Shown here piece after piece: positions 9,535 through 17,293 of a stretch of 64,000 nucleotides of DNA. Origin of the DNA: JAAFHI01 sp039793685 (GTDB lineage Bacteria; Acidobacteriota; Blastocatellia; Chloracidobacteriales; Chloracidobacteriaceae); the NCBI GenBank assembly GCA_039793685.1, contig JBDRAL010000096.1, forward strand, positions 1 through 64,000. The letters run 5' to 3'. The position numbers and the translations under genes were made by a program. How positions within the stretch are numbered: position 1 is the stretch's first letter; every line of letters starts with the position of its first letter. The notes beneath the pieces were generated by a model. That model was not told where the DNA came from. It ran no database searches and saw nothing but the letters and a program-made list of their open reading frames with translations.

Positions 9535-11778
9535 TCAGTTGCCCGACGGACGACGTTCCACCGCGCCTTCATTGGCAAACAGCGTCACCAGATCGCCGGT
9601 GACGAGCCGCCGCGTCGCCCCCCGGACGTTGGTAATCGCGGGCAATCCGATTTCCCGCAGAATGATCGAGCCGTGGGACAGGTCGCCGCCGGTTTCAACG
9701 ACAACGCCCGCCACGCCCGCGAAGGTCGGAATCCAGCCCGCGTCCACCGAGCGGGCAATCAGGACCACCGGTTCCTCCCCGGACAGTGACGCCGGACGGT
9801 CGGTTTCGGGTTCGGCAAGCACCCACGCGCGGCCGGTGACCTTTCCGGCGGTCAGGCTCACGCCGGTGAGTCGGGGGGAGTCGTCGGGCGGTCCGGAGGT
9901 CCGGCGAAATTCCTCGAAATCGTCGTTTCTTTGAAAAACGTCGGGAAAATCGTACTCCGCGAAACGCGCCTGCTCGGCGGCCCGGTCGGCGAAAAAGGCC
10001 GCGTCGGGAATCCACCCCGCGTCGAGGCGGCGGACTTCTTCAACTTCAAGATTCCAGAGGGCTTCGACGTTCGGCAACCGACCCTCGGCGACGGCGCGGG
10101 CGGCCAGTCGCAACAGGCTTTCGCGAACCCGTTCGAAGGCTTTCATCCCGGCTGAGCGCAATCGCTCGCGGGCTTCGATGGCGCGGCGGGCTTGCGCCCA
10201 GACCGGACGGCAGGCAAGCGCCTTGAAGCTCGTCGCGGATTCCACGGGAGCGGCGGGTTCCGCCGCGATGGCCCGCAGCAGCGGCGTCGGGTCTTCGCGG
10301 AAACGCGGACGGGCGACGTCGCTTTCAAAAATGCCGCGATGTCCGTGGACCTCAAGGTAGGCGTTCCACTTGCATTGAAATTCCGGGTCGTCGGGCAGCC
10401 GTCCCGCAGCAAGCGTCGCGCGCAGGGACGGATTGGCGCGGGCCAGGTCGCGGAGCGGCGCGAGGTCGGTGAGCATACGGGTGGAAACGGTGTCGAGCGT
10501 CCGGCTGAGTTCGGCGAGTGTTCCGGCGGCTTTTAAAAAGGCGACCGGACCGCTGATCGCCTGCGTCAGCGAAAACATTTCCCGGACCAGTCCGGCGTAG
10601 AGGGCGCGCAGGGCGGCGACGCCTTCGGAAAAGGTTTCAACCGGACGGTCCGCGTTGAGCCACCGGACGCGGCGTTCGGCGGCGGCTTCCGCGCGCAGTT
10701 GCGAAAAGCCGAGGCGGAGCAAAACCGGGATTTTTGAAACCAGCGTTGGGAGATGCAGCGGAAACGGGTCGTCGTCGTGGCCGCCGATGCTGTCGGTCAC
10801 GAGCCGGGTGGGCAATCCCCAGTGGCGCATCATTTCGGTCAGCAAAGACAGGTTGATGAAGGGGCGACCGCGAAAAACCTCGATGAAGGACCGCCCGGCG
10901 GGCAGCGTCGGGTCGAATTCCCGGTAGTAGGAAAACAGTTCCTCGGCGCAGGCCCCGATGACGCTCGTCATGAAACGCGACGGCAGCGGCGGCAGAATTT
11001 CCTTGTGGTTGGCGATGGTGAAGCGTTCGTTGCGGCGGGTCGGCCGGGTAATCGGGCGTACTTGAATGAGAAAGCAGGTTTGGCCGTCGTCCGCCCATTC
11101 GAGGTCCCAGTCGCCGGGGCCGAAGACGGCGCGAGTTCGGGTTAAAAGTTCGTGCAGGCGACCGGCGAAGGCGGGCTGGCCGGGGCGGGCGATGCCTTCC
11201 CGTTTTGAAAGTTCAAAGGAACGACCTTCGATTTGCCCCGCGAGCAGGCCGTCGGCCAGACCGTCGGTGAAGTTGACCGCGTCGTCGGCGAAATCGCGTT
11301 CGGTGAAGGCCACGCCCGCGTGTCGGGCCGGGACCATTTCCAGAATCAGGACATCCCGGCGGAATCGGGCATCGCTGGCGGAATCCCAGACGTGCGCGAT
11401 GGCGGCGGCAAGGTCGTTTTTCGCCTCACCCGGTACATTCAATTCCGAATGAAAGTGACCGGCGAGGCTGCTTTTGACGTTATCTTCGGCGGAAAAGGCC
11501 GACCGGACGGCCACAAGGCCGGAAAAGGCCGGGAAGTTCAAAAATTCAAACAGGGCGCGCGGGTCGGGAATGGCGTGGCGACCGTTGTCGAGCCGGACCA
11601 GTCCGCGTTCAATGGCGGCGGCGCGGGCCTCGTCGCGCAGGACGATCCCGGCCGGGACGGGAAGTCCCCGCTCGGCGGCCCGGTCGAGCAGCGCGGCCTT
11701 GTTTCCGATGCCGGAACCGGCGGCCCGACCCGAGCCGAGCGCGAAAAACCACTGATTTTCGAGGTTTTTTACGTTCAT
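9535..11778 (-). CDS. PEP-synthase/rifampin-phosphotransferase-like dikinase-type protein
   Basis: About 747 residues. The N-terminal ATP-grasp domain (pyruvate phosphate dikinase type, about 20-245) shows GNKAALLDRAAERGLPVP, VAVRSAFSAEDN and DLEWADDGQTCFLIQVRPIT. A helical middle region (about 330-640) follows. The C-terminal swivelling phospho-His domain has GGDLSHGSIILREIGLPA with His near 702. The PEP/pyruvate-binding TIM barrel of true PEP synthase is absent, so the order ATP-grasp, variable helical domain, His domain resembles rifampin phosphotransferase and related small-molecule dikinases. The start ATG at 11778 overlaps the upstream stop by 4 bases. It is the last gene of a coupled trio. 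Substrate unknown; antibiotic resistance is not implied. Confidence 0.75.
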   Translation of the reverse strand: MNVKNLENQWFFALGSGRAAGSGIGNKAALLDRAAERGLPVPAGIVLRDEARAAAIERGLVRLDNGRHAIPDPRALFEFLNFPAFSGLVAVRSAFSAEDNVKSSLAGHFHSELNVPGEAKNDLAAAIAHVWDSASDARFRRDVLILEMVPARHAGVAFTERDFADDAVNFTDGLADGLLAGQIEGRSFELSKREGIARPGQPAFAGRLHELLTRTRAVFGPGDWDLEWADDGQTCFLIQVRPITRPTRRNERFTIANHKEILPPLPSRFMTSVIGACAEELFSYYREFDPTLPAGRSFIEVFRGRPFINLSLLTEMMRHWGLPTRLVTDSIGGHDDDPFPLHLPTLVSKIPVLLRLGFSQLRAEAAAERRVRWLNADRPVETFSEGVAALRALYAGLVREMFSLTQAISGPVAFLKAAGTLAELSRTLDTVSTRMLTDLAPLRDLARANPSLRATLAAGRLPDDPEFQCKWNAYLEVHGHRGIFESDVARPRFREDPTPLLRAIAAEPAAPVESATSFKALACRPVWAQARRAIEARERLRSAGMKAFERVRESLLRLAARAVAEGRLPNVEALWNLEVEEVRRLDAGWIPDAAFFADRAAEQARFAEYDFPDVFQRNDDFEEFRRTSGPPDDSPRLTGVSLTAGKVTGRAWVLAEPETDRPASLSGEEPVVLIARSVDAGWIPTFAGVAGVVVETGGDLSHGSIILREIGLPAITNVRGATRRLVTGDLVTLFANEGAVERRPSGN

Positions 11779-12536
11779 GCGAGGTTGACCGGCGTCGGGG
11801 AGGTGAGCGAGCGGGCAAGTTCGACGATTTTCCCGGCGTAGGCTTCGGGTTGCTCGATCATCGGGAAGTGGTCCCAGTGTTCGACGATGACGGTTTCCGC
11901 GCGCGGCAGTTTTTCGCGAAAGGCCGCCGCCTGTTCGACTTTCAACACCCGCTCCCGCGCGCCCCAGAGCAGGGTCGCGGGGAGGTCCACCGGTTTCAGT
12001 CCGGCGAACCAGTCGGCGGTAATCAGATCGAACATCTGCGAAAAGGCCGCGCACTGGCGGTACTCACCGAAAAATTTGTCGAGGTAGTCGTCGGGGACGC
12101 TTTCCGAAAAGAGCATCCGGCGGAACACCGGGCGGGCGATTTCGGATGAAAACAGCCATTTCCCGAAACTGCGGGTGACTTCAAATCCCATCAGTTTCGG
12201 AAAGAACCGCGTGTCGAGGTTCGCGCCGACCGGGGCGTGCAAAATGACACCGCCGACCGTTTCCGGAAAATGTTGAAGGTATTCGAGGACAATCGAGCCG
12301 CCGATGCCGTGTCCGAGCAGGATCGGGCGGGCGTGGGGCGGAAAAAACCGGTCGCGCAGCCACCCGGCGTAGTCCGCGAGGGTCCGCAGCGAGGCATCCG
12401 CCGGTTCCCCGCCGAATCCCGGCAGGGTCGGAGCCTCGAACCGGACGGTGGGCGGAAGGTACGGGCGGAGCCGCTCGAACCGGAAGCCGCCGCCGCCGTT
12501 GCCGTGAATCGCGATGATGGAAAGGGAGTCGGTCAT
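11775..12536 (-). CDS. Alpha/beta-hydrolase-fold protein with atypical nucleophile site
   Basis: About 253 residues with the order of an alpha/beta hydrolase: oxyanion-loop HGNGGGGF near residue 10, nucleophile-elbow region LLGHGIGGS near 90, and late His in VEHWDHFPMIEQP. The elbow reads G-H-G-I-G, with Gly where the catalytic Ser normally sits, and the usual acid-loop Asp is Glu or shifted (WGARERVL). It may be non-hydrolytic or use another mechanism. The codon is plainly GGC, so this is not a reading slip. Both ends overlap neighbours by 4 bases (ATGA): the peroxiredoxin-like gene upstream and the PEP-synthase-like gene downstream. The three are probably co-translated. Confidence 0.8.
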   Translation of the reverse strand: MTDSLSIIAIHGNGGGGFRFERLRPYLPPTVRFEAPTLPGFGGEPADASLRTLADYAGWLRDRFFPPHARPILLGHGIGGSIVLEYLQHFPETVGGVILHAPVGANLDTRFFPKLMGFEVTRSFGKWLFSSEIARPVFRRMLFSESVPDDYLDKFFGEYRQCAAFSQMFDLITADWFAGLKPVDLPATLLWGARERVLKVEQAAAFREKLPRAETVIVEHWDHFPMIEQPEAYAGKIVELARSLTSPTPVNLA

Positions 12537-13051
12537 TTTACAAACGCAATCCAGTCCGGATGGTCGCCCGCGTGGGCGAAGTCGTGGGCTTTGCGAATGG
12601 CCCCCGAGGTTGAAACCAGAAACGCGCCGGGCATCACCCACGGATCGCCGATTGGGCGTCCGATGAAATGGCCCTTGCGGGCGGCGCGCAGGCCGCAGGC
12701 CCAGACCTCCGGGCCGAACATATCGCCCATTCCGCCGCGTTCGATGCCGAATCCCCGGTAAAAGGTGAGCGGCGTGTCTGAAACGGCGCGGGCTTCCGGC
12801 CAGTGGCTTTTGAAGAAGGCGTCACCGTCGGCGACGGTGCCCTGAAAAAAGAAGACGACCGGCGGAAAACCGGCGGTTGATTCGGCGACGCGGCGTAAAT
12901 CCATTACGCACTCACGACAGAAGATTCAGCCGAAGTGACGCAGGAAGACGAGCAGGGTCGGATCGGCGTCGAGCTGACGGGCGAGCGTCGGCCCGGCCAG
13001 ATTGAGGCCCTCGACGGGCGTGGCCAGAAGGGATTTCGAAATGGTTTTCAT
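12533..13051 (-). CDS. Peroxiredoxin-like (PRXL2/AhpC-TSA_2 type) protein, candidate selenoprotein with in-frame UGA
   Basis: If the UGA at 12928-12926 is read through, the frame gives one 172-residue thioredoxin-fold protein. Residues 30-48 contain LRHFG-U42-IFC45-REC, exactly the redox motif (usually CxxC) of AhpC/TSA_2-type proteins. The rest matches the family: VVFFFQG, FYRGFGIERGG, FGPEVWACGLRAARKGH, GRPIGDPWVMPGAFLV and a final AHDFAHAGDHPDW. The frame stays open and family-like on both sides of the UGA, and a SECIS-like hairpin follows. Without recoding, the N-terminal piece would end at Gly41 and a redox protein would lack its first redox residue. The alternative is a Cys-to-stop mutation. 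It leads an operon with the next two genes (ATGA overlap). Confidence 0.75.
12893..12928 (-). promoter_or_regulatory. Candidate bacterial SECIS element after in-frame UGA
   Basis: On the mRNA, 22 bases after the UGA (12928-12926), GCGUAA (12909-12904) pairs perfectly with UUACGC (12898-12893) around the 5-base loop UGGAU. Published bacterial SECIS rules, as I recall them, ask for an apical loop about 16-37 bases past the UGA with a G in the first two loop positions; both are met. The upper stem is only 6 bp and no clear lower stem is visible. Confidence 0.55.
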
Positions 13052-13157
13052 CGGGAGTCGGTCGTTCCGGCGGGATGTGCCGGGGGGACCGCAACACTGG
13101 ACGAGCCGGGGCCGGGCAGGCTGTGCGAAAGGTGACGCTCCCCGGTATGGCGTGGGG

Positions 13158-13610
13158 TCATTCACCCGAACCGCGCCGGACGAGCCACGCGCCCCAGATG
13201 ACGGCGTGACCGCTCCAGGCGATGACCCGCAACCAGTTGGTTGAAATGAGCCGTTCGACGGTTGCAGGCTCGAAGCCCGCGCCGAGGCGTTCGTGCAGCG
13301 GCACCGAGACGAAGAACGTGAGCGCGAAGGCCGCCGCCACGCAGACGGCACCGCTCGCGGCCGTCCAGAAGGGCACGTTCGCCGGGCGGTACGCCAGAAG
13401 CCAGCCCGCCGTGGCCGCCTCGACGAGCATCGCCGGACCGACCACCAGCGTGATGTGATTGGCGTGGGCGGCGTGATGTTCGGAAAACCGCTCGGGGCCG
13501 ACGTATCTCATCGCCGGATAGACCACGAGTTGTACCAGCCAGATGATTCCGGCCATGAAAAAGGCCGAACCGATGGAAAGGGAAATCGCCAGTCGTTCGA
13601 AAAATGGCAT
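13158..13610 (-). CDS. Four-helix integral membrane protein, function unknown
   Basis: About 150 residues with four predicted membrane helices (near residues 8-30, 52-75, 83-103 and 125-145). The conserved-looking loop has WLVQLVVYPAMRYVG and then EHHAAHANHIT, a His-rich segment, recalling DUF1772/anthrone-oxygenase-like small membrane proteins. I used the ATG at 13610, which opens directly into the first helix; the longer frame upstream consists of repeat-derived sequence. It lies 106 bp upstream of the candidate selenoprotein gene on the same strand and could share its transcript. No function is assigned. Confidence 0.65.
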   Translation of the reverse strand: MPFFERLAISLSIGSAFFMAGIIWLVQLVVYPAMRYVGPERFSEHHAAHANHITLVVGPAMLVEAATAGWLLAYRPANVPFWTAASGAVCVAAAFALTFFVSVPLHERLGAGFEPATVERLISTNWLRVIAWSGHAVIWGAWLVRRGSGE

Positions 13611-13699
13611 GGAAAAGCCCGGTGCCTCCGGGGTGGCGTCGAAAAAACGTGACGGGAACGACCCAGAGGGGGACCGGGCGGCGGAAGCGTTTCGGAAAT

Positions 13700-13801
13700 G
13701 CGGAATATCGAATGCGGAATGCGGAATATCCAATACCGATTACCGAACGTGGAATGAACAACTTCGCTTTTTAATTCCGCATTCGATATTCCGCATTCCG
13801 C
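13700..13801. repeat. Inverted heptameric repeat GCGGAAT / ATTCCGC
   Basis: The left arm 13700-13755 has eight 7-bp units (GCGGAAT, ATCGAAT, GCGGAAT, GCGGAAT, ATCCAAT, ACCGATT, ACCGAAC, GTGGAAT). The right arm 13774-13801 (ATTCCGC, ATTCGAT, ATTCCGC, ATTCCGC) is the reverse complement. The loop is 18 bases. It lies between the lipoprotein gene and the membrane protein gene, both on the minus strand. The same family recurs at 55670-55697. Confidence 0.85.
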
Positions 13802-13816
13802 ATTTTCTTCCGTCTC

Positions 13817-14899
13817 TTACTTGCGCTTCCGGTTCGGGAAGTTCGGGACCGCCTGTTCCTGACCGGCGACGACCTTGATGACCTGCCAGGTGTTGTCCAC
13901 CAGTTCGGCGGCGTATTCCGCCTTGAACGGTTTGTTGTCCTTTGACAGAAGCGACAGGGTAAAGATGGTTTTCGTCTCCGACTCGGTCTTGTAGAGAATG
14001 GGGTACATCCCCTTCAGGTTCATTTCATAAAACGCCGATGTGTAGTTGTCGGCGGTCTTGTCCCACCTGACGACGTAAATCCGGTCGAAATCCACCGGTT
14101 CCGGGTTGAACATCTGCTTGTCGAGGATGAAGAAGTTCTTCTGGAGCTTGCCGTGCTTGTCGAGCGTGCCGCCGAAGGGAATCGCGGCGACGGTTTTGCG
14201 GCCCGAACCGATCATCCCGGCGATGTCGTCCGGCTCGACGATTTCAATCGAGCCGCCGTAAAGCCACCCGCAGCGATAGACCGATTCCTCGGGAAAGCGC
14301 GCGAGATACCAGTAATCGTATTTCTGGCCGTTTTCGTCCGGGTCGGGATCTTTTTCCTTCGAATTGTCCTTGGCGTCTTTGGCCGGCGCGGCGGTGGCGG
14401 GAGGGTTGTATTCAAGCCGGACCCGCTTGAGGATGTCGAAGGTGGTGCCGCCCTTCAGTACCGTCACGCTTTCGGTTTCGCGTCCGGGTTGCAGCCGGAG
14501 GCGGGTTTCCTTTTTGAGCCGTCCGCCGATCTGGGCCGGGATGTCGGCGTTTTCCTTCGCCAGCGCGAGGCACTGGTCGAGAATCTTTTTGGGAACGACG
14601 TGCCGGGCCTCGATCCAGCCGCCCTTTTCGCCGCCGCCGGTCTTTTCAATCCGGACCCAGTCCACCCCGTTGACGTTCGCCTTGTAGAAAATTCCGACTT
14701 CGTCTCCGCGCTTGAGCTGGCCGACCTTGGTCGCCACCAGCGCGGTGGAATTCAGGATGTCCACCTTCTCGTTGACGATGACGCCGTCGTCGAGCTTTTT
14801 CGAACTCTCCTTGCATCCGGCCAGAAACAGGCCGGAAAGGATGACGGCCAGCAGGCAGGACGCCGAAAATGATCTTTTCAAAAATGATGTAGGTGACAT
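13817..14899 (-). CDS. SH3-domain lipoprotein, function unknown
   Basis: About 360 residues. A signal peptide ends in the lipobox LFLAGC (Cys near 29). Two bacterial SH3-like modules follow: one near residues 43-105 (VDILNSTALVATKVGQLKRGDEV, GWIEARHV) and one near 130-225 (TRLRLQPGRE, TTFDILKR, GWLYGGSIEIV), interrupted by a charged Lys/Asp-rich insert. The C-terminal 120 residues resemble a mixed alpha/beta domain with YTSAFYEMNLKGMYPI. It is probably anchored in the envelope facing the periplasm and may bind peptidoglycan or protein. It is divergent from ddl. Its product class is clear, its role is not. Confidence 0.75.
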   Translation of the reverse strand: MSPTSFLKRSFSASCLLAVILSGLFLAGCKESSKKLDDGVIVNEKVDILNSTALVATKVGQLKRGDEVGIFYKANVNGVDWVRIEKTGGGEKGGWIEARHVVPKKILDQCLALAKENADIPAQIGGRLKKETRLRLQPGRETESVTVLKGGTTFDILKRVRLEYNPPATAAPAKDAKDNSKEKDPDPDENGQKYDYWYLARFPEESVYRCGWLYGGSIEIVEPDDIAGMIGSGRKTVAAIPFGGTLDKHGKLQKNFFILDKQMFNPEPVDFDRIYVVRWDKTADNYTSAFYEMNLKGMYPILYKTESETKTIFTLSLLSKDNKPFKAEYAAELVDNTWQVIKVVAGQEQAVPNFPNRKRK

Positions 14900-15016
14900 T
14901 GGGCGGATTGACTGAAATGGGGTTTCGGACCGGGCGAGCCGGGCCGATCAATCAGGATGTCGTCTGGAATGAACCCGAAACTACCTGAAGCGTCTCGCCA
15001 ACGCAACCGCCCCGGC

Positions 15017-15046
15017 TTGCATCCGTCGGGCGTCCCCGCGTAGTCT
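15017..15046 (+). promoter_or_regulatory. Possible promoter of ddl operon
   Basis: TTGCAT (15017-15022), an 18-bp spacer and TAGTCT (15041-15046) followed by TGCGG. The same TAGTCTTGC element, also 18 bp after a TTGACA, lies before the kinase gene at 28318. Match to the -10 consensus is only moderate. Confidence 0.35.
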
Positions 15047-15118
15047 TGCGGATTCTTTTTTTCATTCTGGAACGACCGTCCCGCGCGGGGCGGTTCAGGA
15101 AATTCCCCGGAGGCAAGT

Positions 15119-16228
15119 GTGGCGAAAAAAATCAGGGTCGGCGTGGTTTTCGGCGGACGTTCGGGCGAGCATGAAGTCTCGCTCCGGTCGGCGGAATCCA
15201 TTCTGAAGGCATTGGACAAGAAGAAATACGAGGCCGTGCCCATCGGCATCACCAAGCAGGGCAACTGGTTGAAGGCGGGGGAGGCCCAGAAGCTCCTCCC
15301 CGGACAGATCGTCAAGGACGGTTCGGTCGCGCTGCGGATGGTCGGCGACCCGACCGGCGCGCCGCTTTTGAAGGCCGACGACGCGGCAGGAGCGCTTTCC
15401 GAGGAACGGATCGACGTGTTTTTCCCGGTTCTGCACGGGACCTACGGCGAGGACGGCACGATTCAGGGCCTTTTCGAAATGGCGAACGTGCCTTACGTCG
15501 GGTGCGGCGTTCTCGCCTCGGCGGCCGGGATGGACAAGGTCATCATGAAGCACCTGTTCCGCGACGCCGGACTGCCGATGACGGAGTTCATCTGGTTCAC
15601 CCGCCGACAGTGGGAAGCCAACCCGAAGAAGATCATTGCCGCCATCGTTCGCGAGATCGGTTTTCCGGCGTTCGTGAAGCCGGCCAACCTCGGCTCGTCC
15701 GTCGGAATCAGCAAGGTCAGGACGAAAGCCGACATCGAGCCGGCCATCGCGCTGGCCGCGCGCTTTGACCGCAAGATCATTATCGAGAAGGGCGTCAACG
15801 CGCGGGAAATCGAAGTGAGCGTCCTCGGCAACGACGAACCGACGGCGAGTCTGCCCGGCGAAATCGTCACCGGGGCGGAATTTTACGATTACGCCGACAA
15901 ATACGGGGCCGGGAGTCACTCGGAAATCGTCATCCCGGCCAAGTTGACCGCCGGTCAGACGAAAAAAGTGCAACAGATGGCGATTCGGGCGTTTCAAGCG
16001 ATTGACGGTTCGGGACTGGCCCGCGCGGATTTCTTCCTGACCCGCGACACGAAGGAACTGCTCATCAACGAAGTCAACACGCTGCCCGGATTCACCAGCA
16101 TCAGCATGTATCCGAAGATGTGGGAGGCGAGCGGGCTTTCCTACTCGGCGCTACTCGACCGGCTGATTGAACTCGCCTTCGACCGCCACCGCGAAAAATC
16201 GCGCAACGAAACCAGTATCGAGGTTTAA
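15119..16228 (+). CDS. ddl: D-alanine--D-alanine ligase
   Basis: ATP-grasp ligase of 369 residues that joins two D-Ala for peptidoglycan precursors in the cytosol. It shows the N-terminal VVFGGRSGEHEVSLRSA, LHGTYGEDGTIQGLFE, YVGCGVLASAAGMDK, the FVKPANLGSSVGISK ATP-binding segment and the C-terminal INEVNTLPGFTSISMYPKMW. Length is in the normal range. The start is GTG at 15119, with GGAGG 6 bases upstream. Two VWA-domain genes follow after 15-bp gaps, so ddl probably heads a three-gene operon. Confidence 0.95.
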   Translation: MAKKIRVGVVFGGRSGEHEVSLRSAESILKALDKKKYEAVPIGITKQGNWLKAGEAQKLLPGQIVKDGSVALRMVGDPTGAPLLKADDAAGALSEERIDVFFPVLHGTYGEDGTIQGLFEMANVPYVGCGVLASAAGMDKVIMKHLFRDAGLPMTEFIWFTRRQWEANPKKIIAAIVREIGFPAFVKPANLGSSVGISKVRTKADIEPAIALAARFDRKIIIEKGVNAREIEVSVLGNDEPTASLPGEIVTGAEFYDYADKYGAGSHSEIVIPAKLTAGQTKKVQQMAIRAFQAIDGSGLARADFFLTRDTKELLINEVNTLPGFTSISMYPKMWEASGLSYSALLDRLIELAFDRHREKSRNETSIEV

Positions 16229-16243
16229 CTTCTTTTCTTTCCG

Positions 16244-17278
16244 ATGCTTATGAAGAAAACCCGCGTCACCGTCATTCTTTTTCTCTGCGCCCTGTTCGCG
16301 GTCGGGGGCTTCCTCCCGGTCCGCCGCGCCGCCGCCCAGAATTCGCCCGACCCGAAGAAACCGGTTCAGAAACCGGCCCAGAACCCGGATGCCAAATCCG
16401 GCGGTCAGAAGGAAACCCAGTTCGGCGAAGTCACGACGACGCTCGTCACCGTGCCGGTCATCGTCACCGACCCGGACGACCGCTTCATCGCGAAACTCAC
16501 CAAGGAAGATTTCGAAATTTACGAAGACAAGAAGAAGCAGGAAATCGAGTCGTTCCGCGATGAAACCGGGCTTCCGCTGTTCGTGGCCGTCCTGATGGAC
16601 ACCAGCGCCAGCGTCAAGCCGAAGCTCAAGTTCCAGAAGGAAGCCACGATTTCGTTTCTTCAGACGATCATCCGCCGCCGGAAGGACCAGGCACTGTTTG
16701 TGACCTTCGATTCGACTGTGGAACTCCGGCAGGATTTCACCGACGACACGGAACTGCTCGCCAAGGCCATCGCCCCGGTGAAGGCGAGCGGAACGACCTC
16801 GCTTTACGACGCGGTGTACCGCGTGTGCGAGGAAAAAATGTACAACGTGCAGACCCCCCGGAAAGTCATCATCGTGATTTCCGACGGGGCCGACACGTCG
16901 AGCCAGCGTTCCCTCGATGAAGCCATCGAAATCGCCCAGAAAAATGAAGTGCTGATTTTCGGCATCAGCACCAAGAACGCGGGCTTTTTCGGCACCGGCG
17001 CCGGGACCGTGGACAACGAGGACGACAAGGAACTTCAAAAGTTGTGCCAGCGTACCGGTGGTGACGTGGCCTTCCCGCAGAAAGTCATCGACCTCGAACG
17101 CGCCTTCCAGCGAATCGACAACTACGCCCGGCGGTACTACCTGATTTCCTACGAACCCGTAGATCCGGCGCGTCCCGGTTTCCGGAAAATCGAAGTGAAG
17201 GTCCCCAGCCGGAAAAACATCCGGATCAAGGCCCGCGACGGCTACACGGTGCGTCCGCGCCGGAATCAGTCCGAATAG
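16244..17278 (+). CDS. VWFA-related (acidobacterial-type) secreted protein 1
   Basis: About 344 residues. A signal peptide (residues 1-30, ending near RAAAQ) precedes a charged linker and a segment VPVIVTDPDDRFIAKLTKEDFEIYED, then a von Willebrand factor A fold with a MIDAS-like VLMDTSASVKPK motif (about 115-130) and VIIVISDGADTSSQ. This matches the VWFA-related domain that is strongly expanded in Acidobacteriota. It probably binds protein or metal in the periplasm or outside the cell. The ATG at 16250 is an equally possible start. It sits between ddl and a paralogue with 15-bp gaps. The partner is unknown. Confidence 0.85.
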   Translation: MLMKKTRVTVILFLCALFAVGGFLPVRRAAAQNSPDPKKPVQKPAQNPDAKSGGQKETQFGEVTTTLVTVPVIVTDPDDRFIAKLTKEDFEIYEDKKKQEIESFRDETGLPLFVAVLMDTSASVKPKLKFQKEATISFLQTIIRRRKDQALFVTFDSTVELRQDFTDDTELLAKAIAPVKASGTTSLYDAVYRVCEEKMYNVQTPRKVIIVISDGADTSSQRSLDEAIEIAQKNEVLIFGISTKNAGFFGTGAGTVDNEDDKELQKLCQRTGGDVAFPQKVIDLERAFQRIDNYARRYYLISYEPVDPARPGFRKIEVKVPSRKNIRIKARDGYTVRPRRNQSE

Positions 17279-17293
17279 AAATAAGGAGGCGAA

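Noticed and set aside
12533..12904. Independent short gene starting at the ATG at 12904
   Set aside because: This would cut the peroxiredoxin-like domain just after its redox motif. The upstream part in the same frame completes the fold.
12926..13351. Separate 141-codon gene ending at the UGA
   Set aside because: Its first 100 codons are unlike any family and overlap the next gene; only the last 41 codons match, and they continue in frame past the UGA. One recoded gene from 13051 explains the data better.
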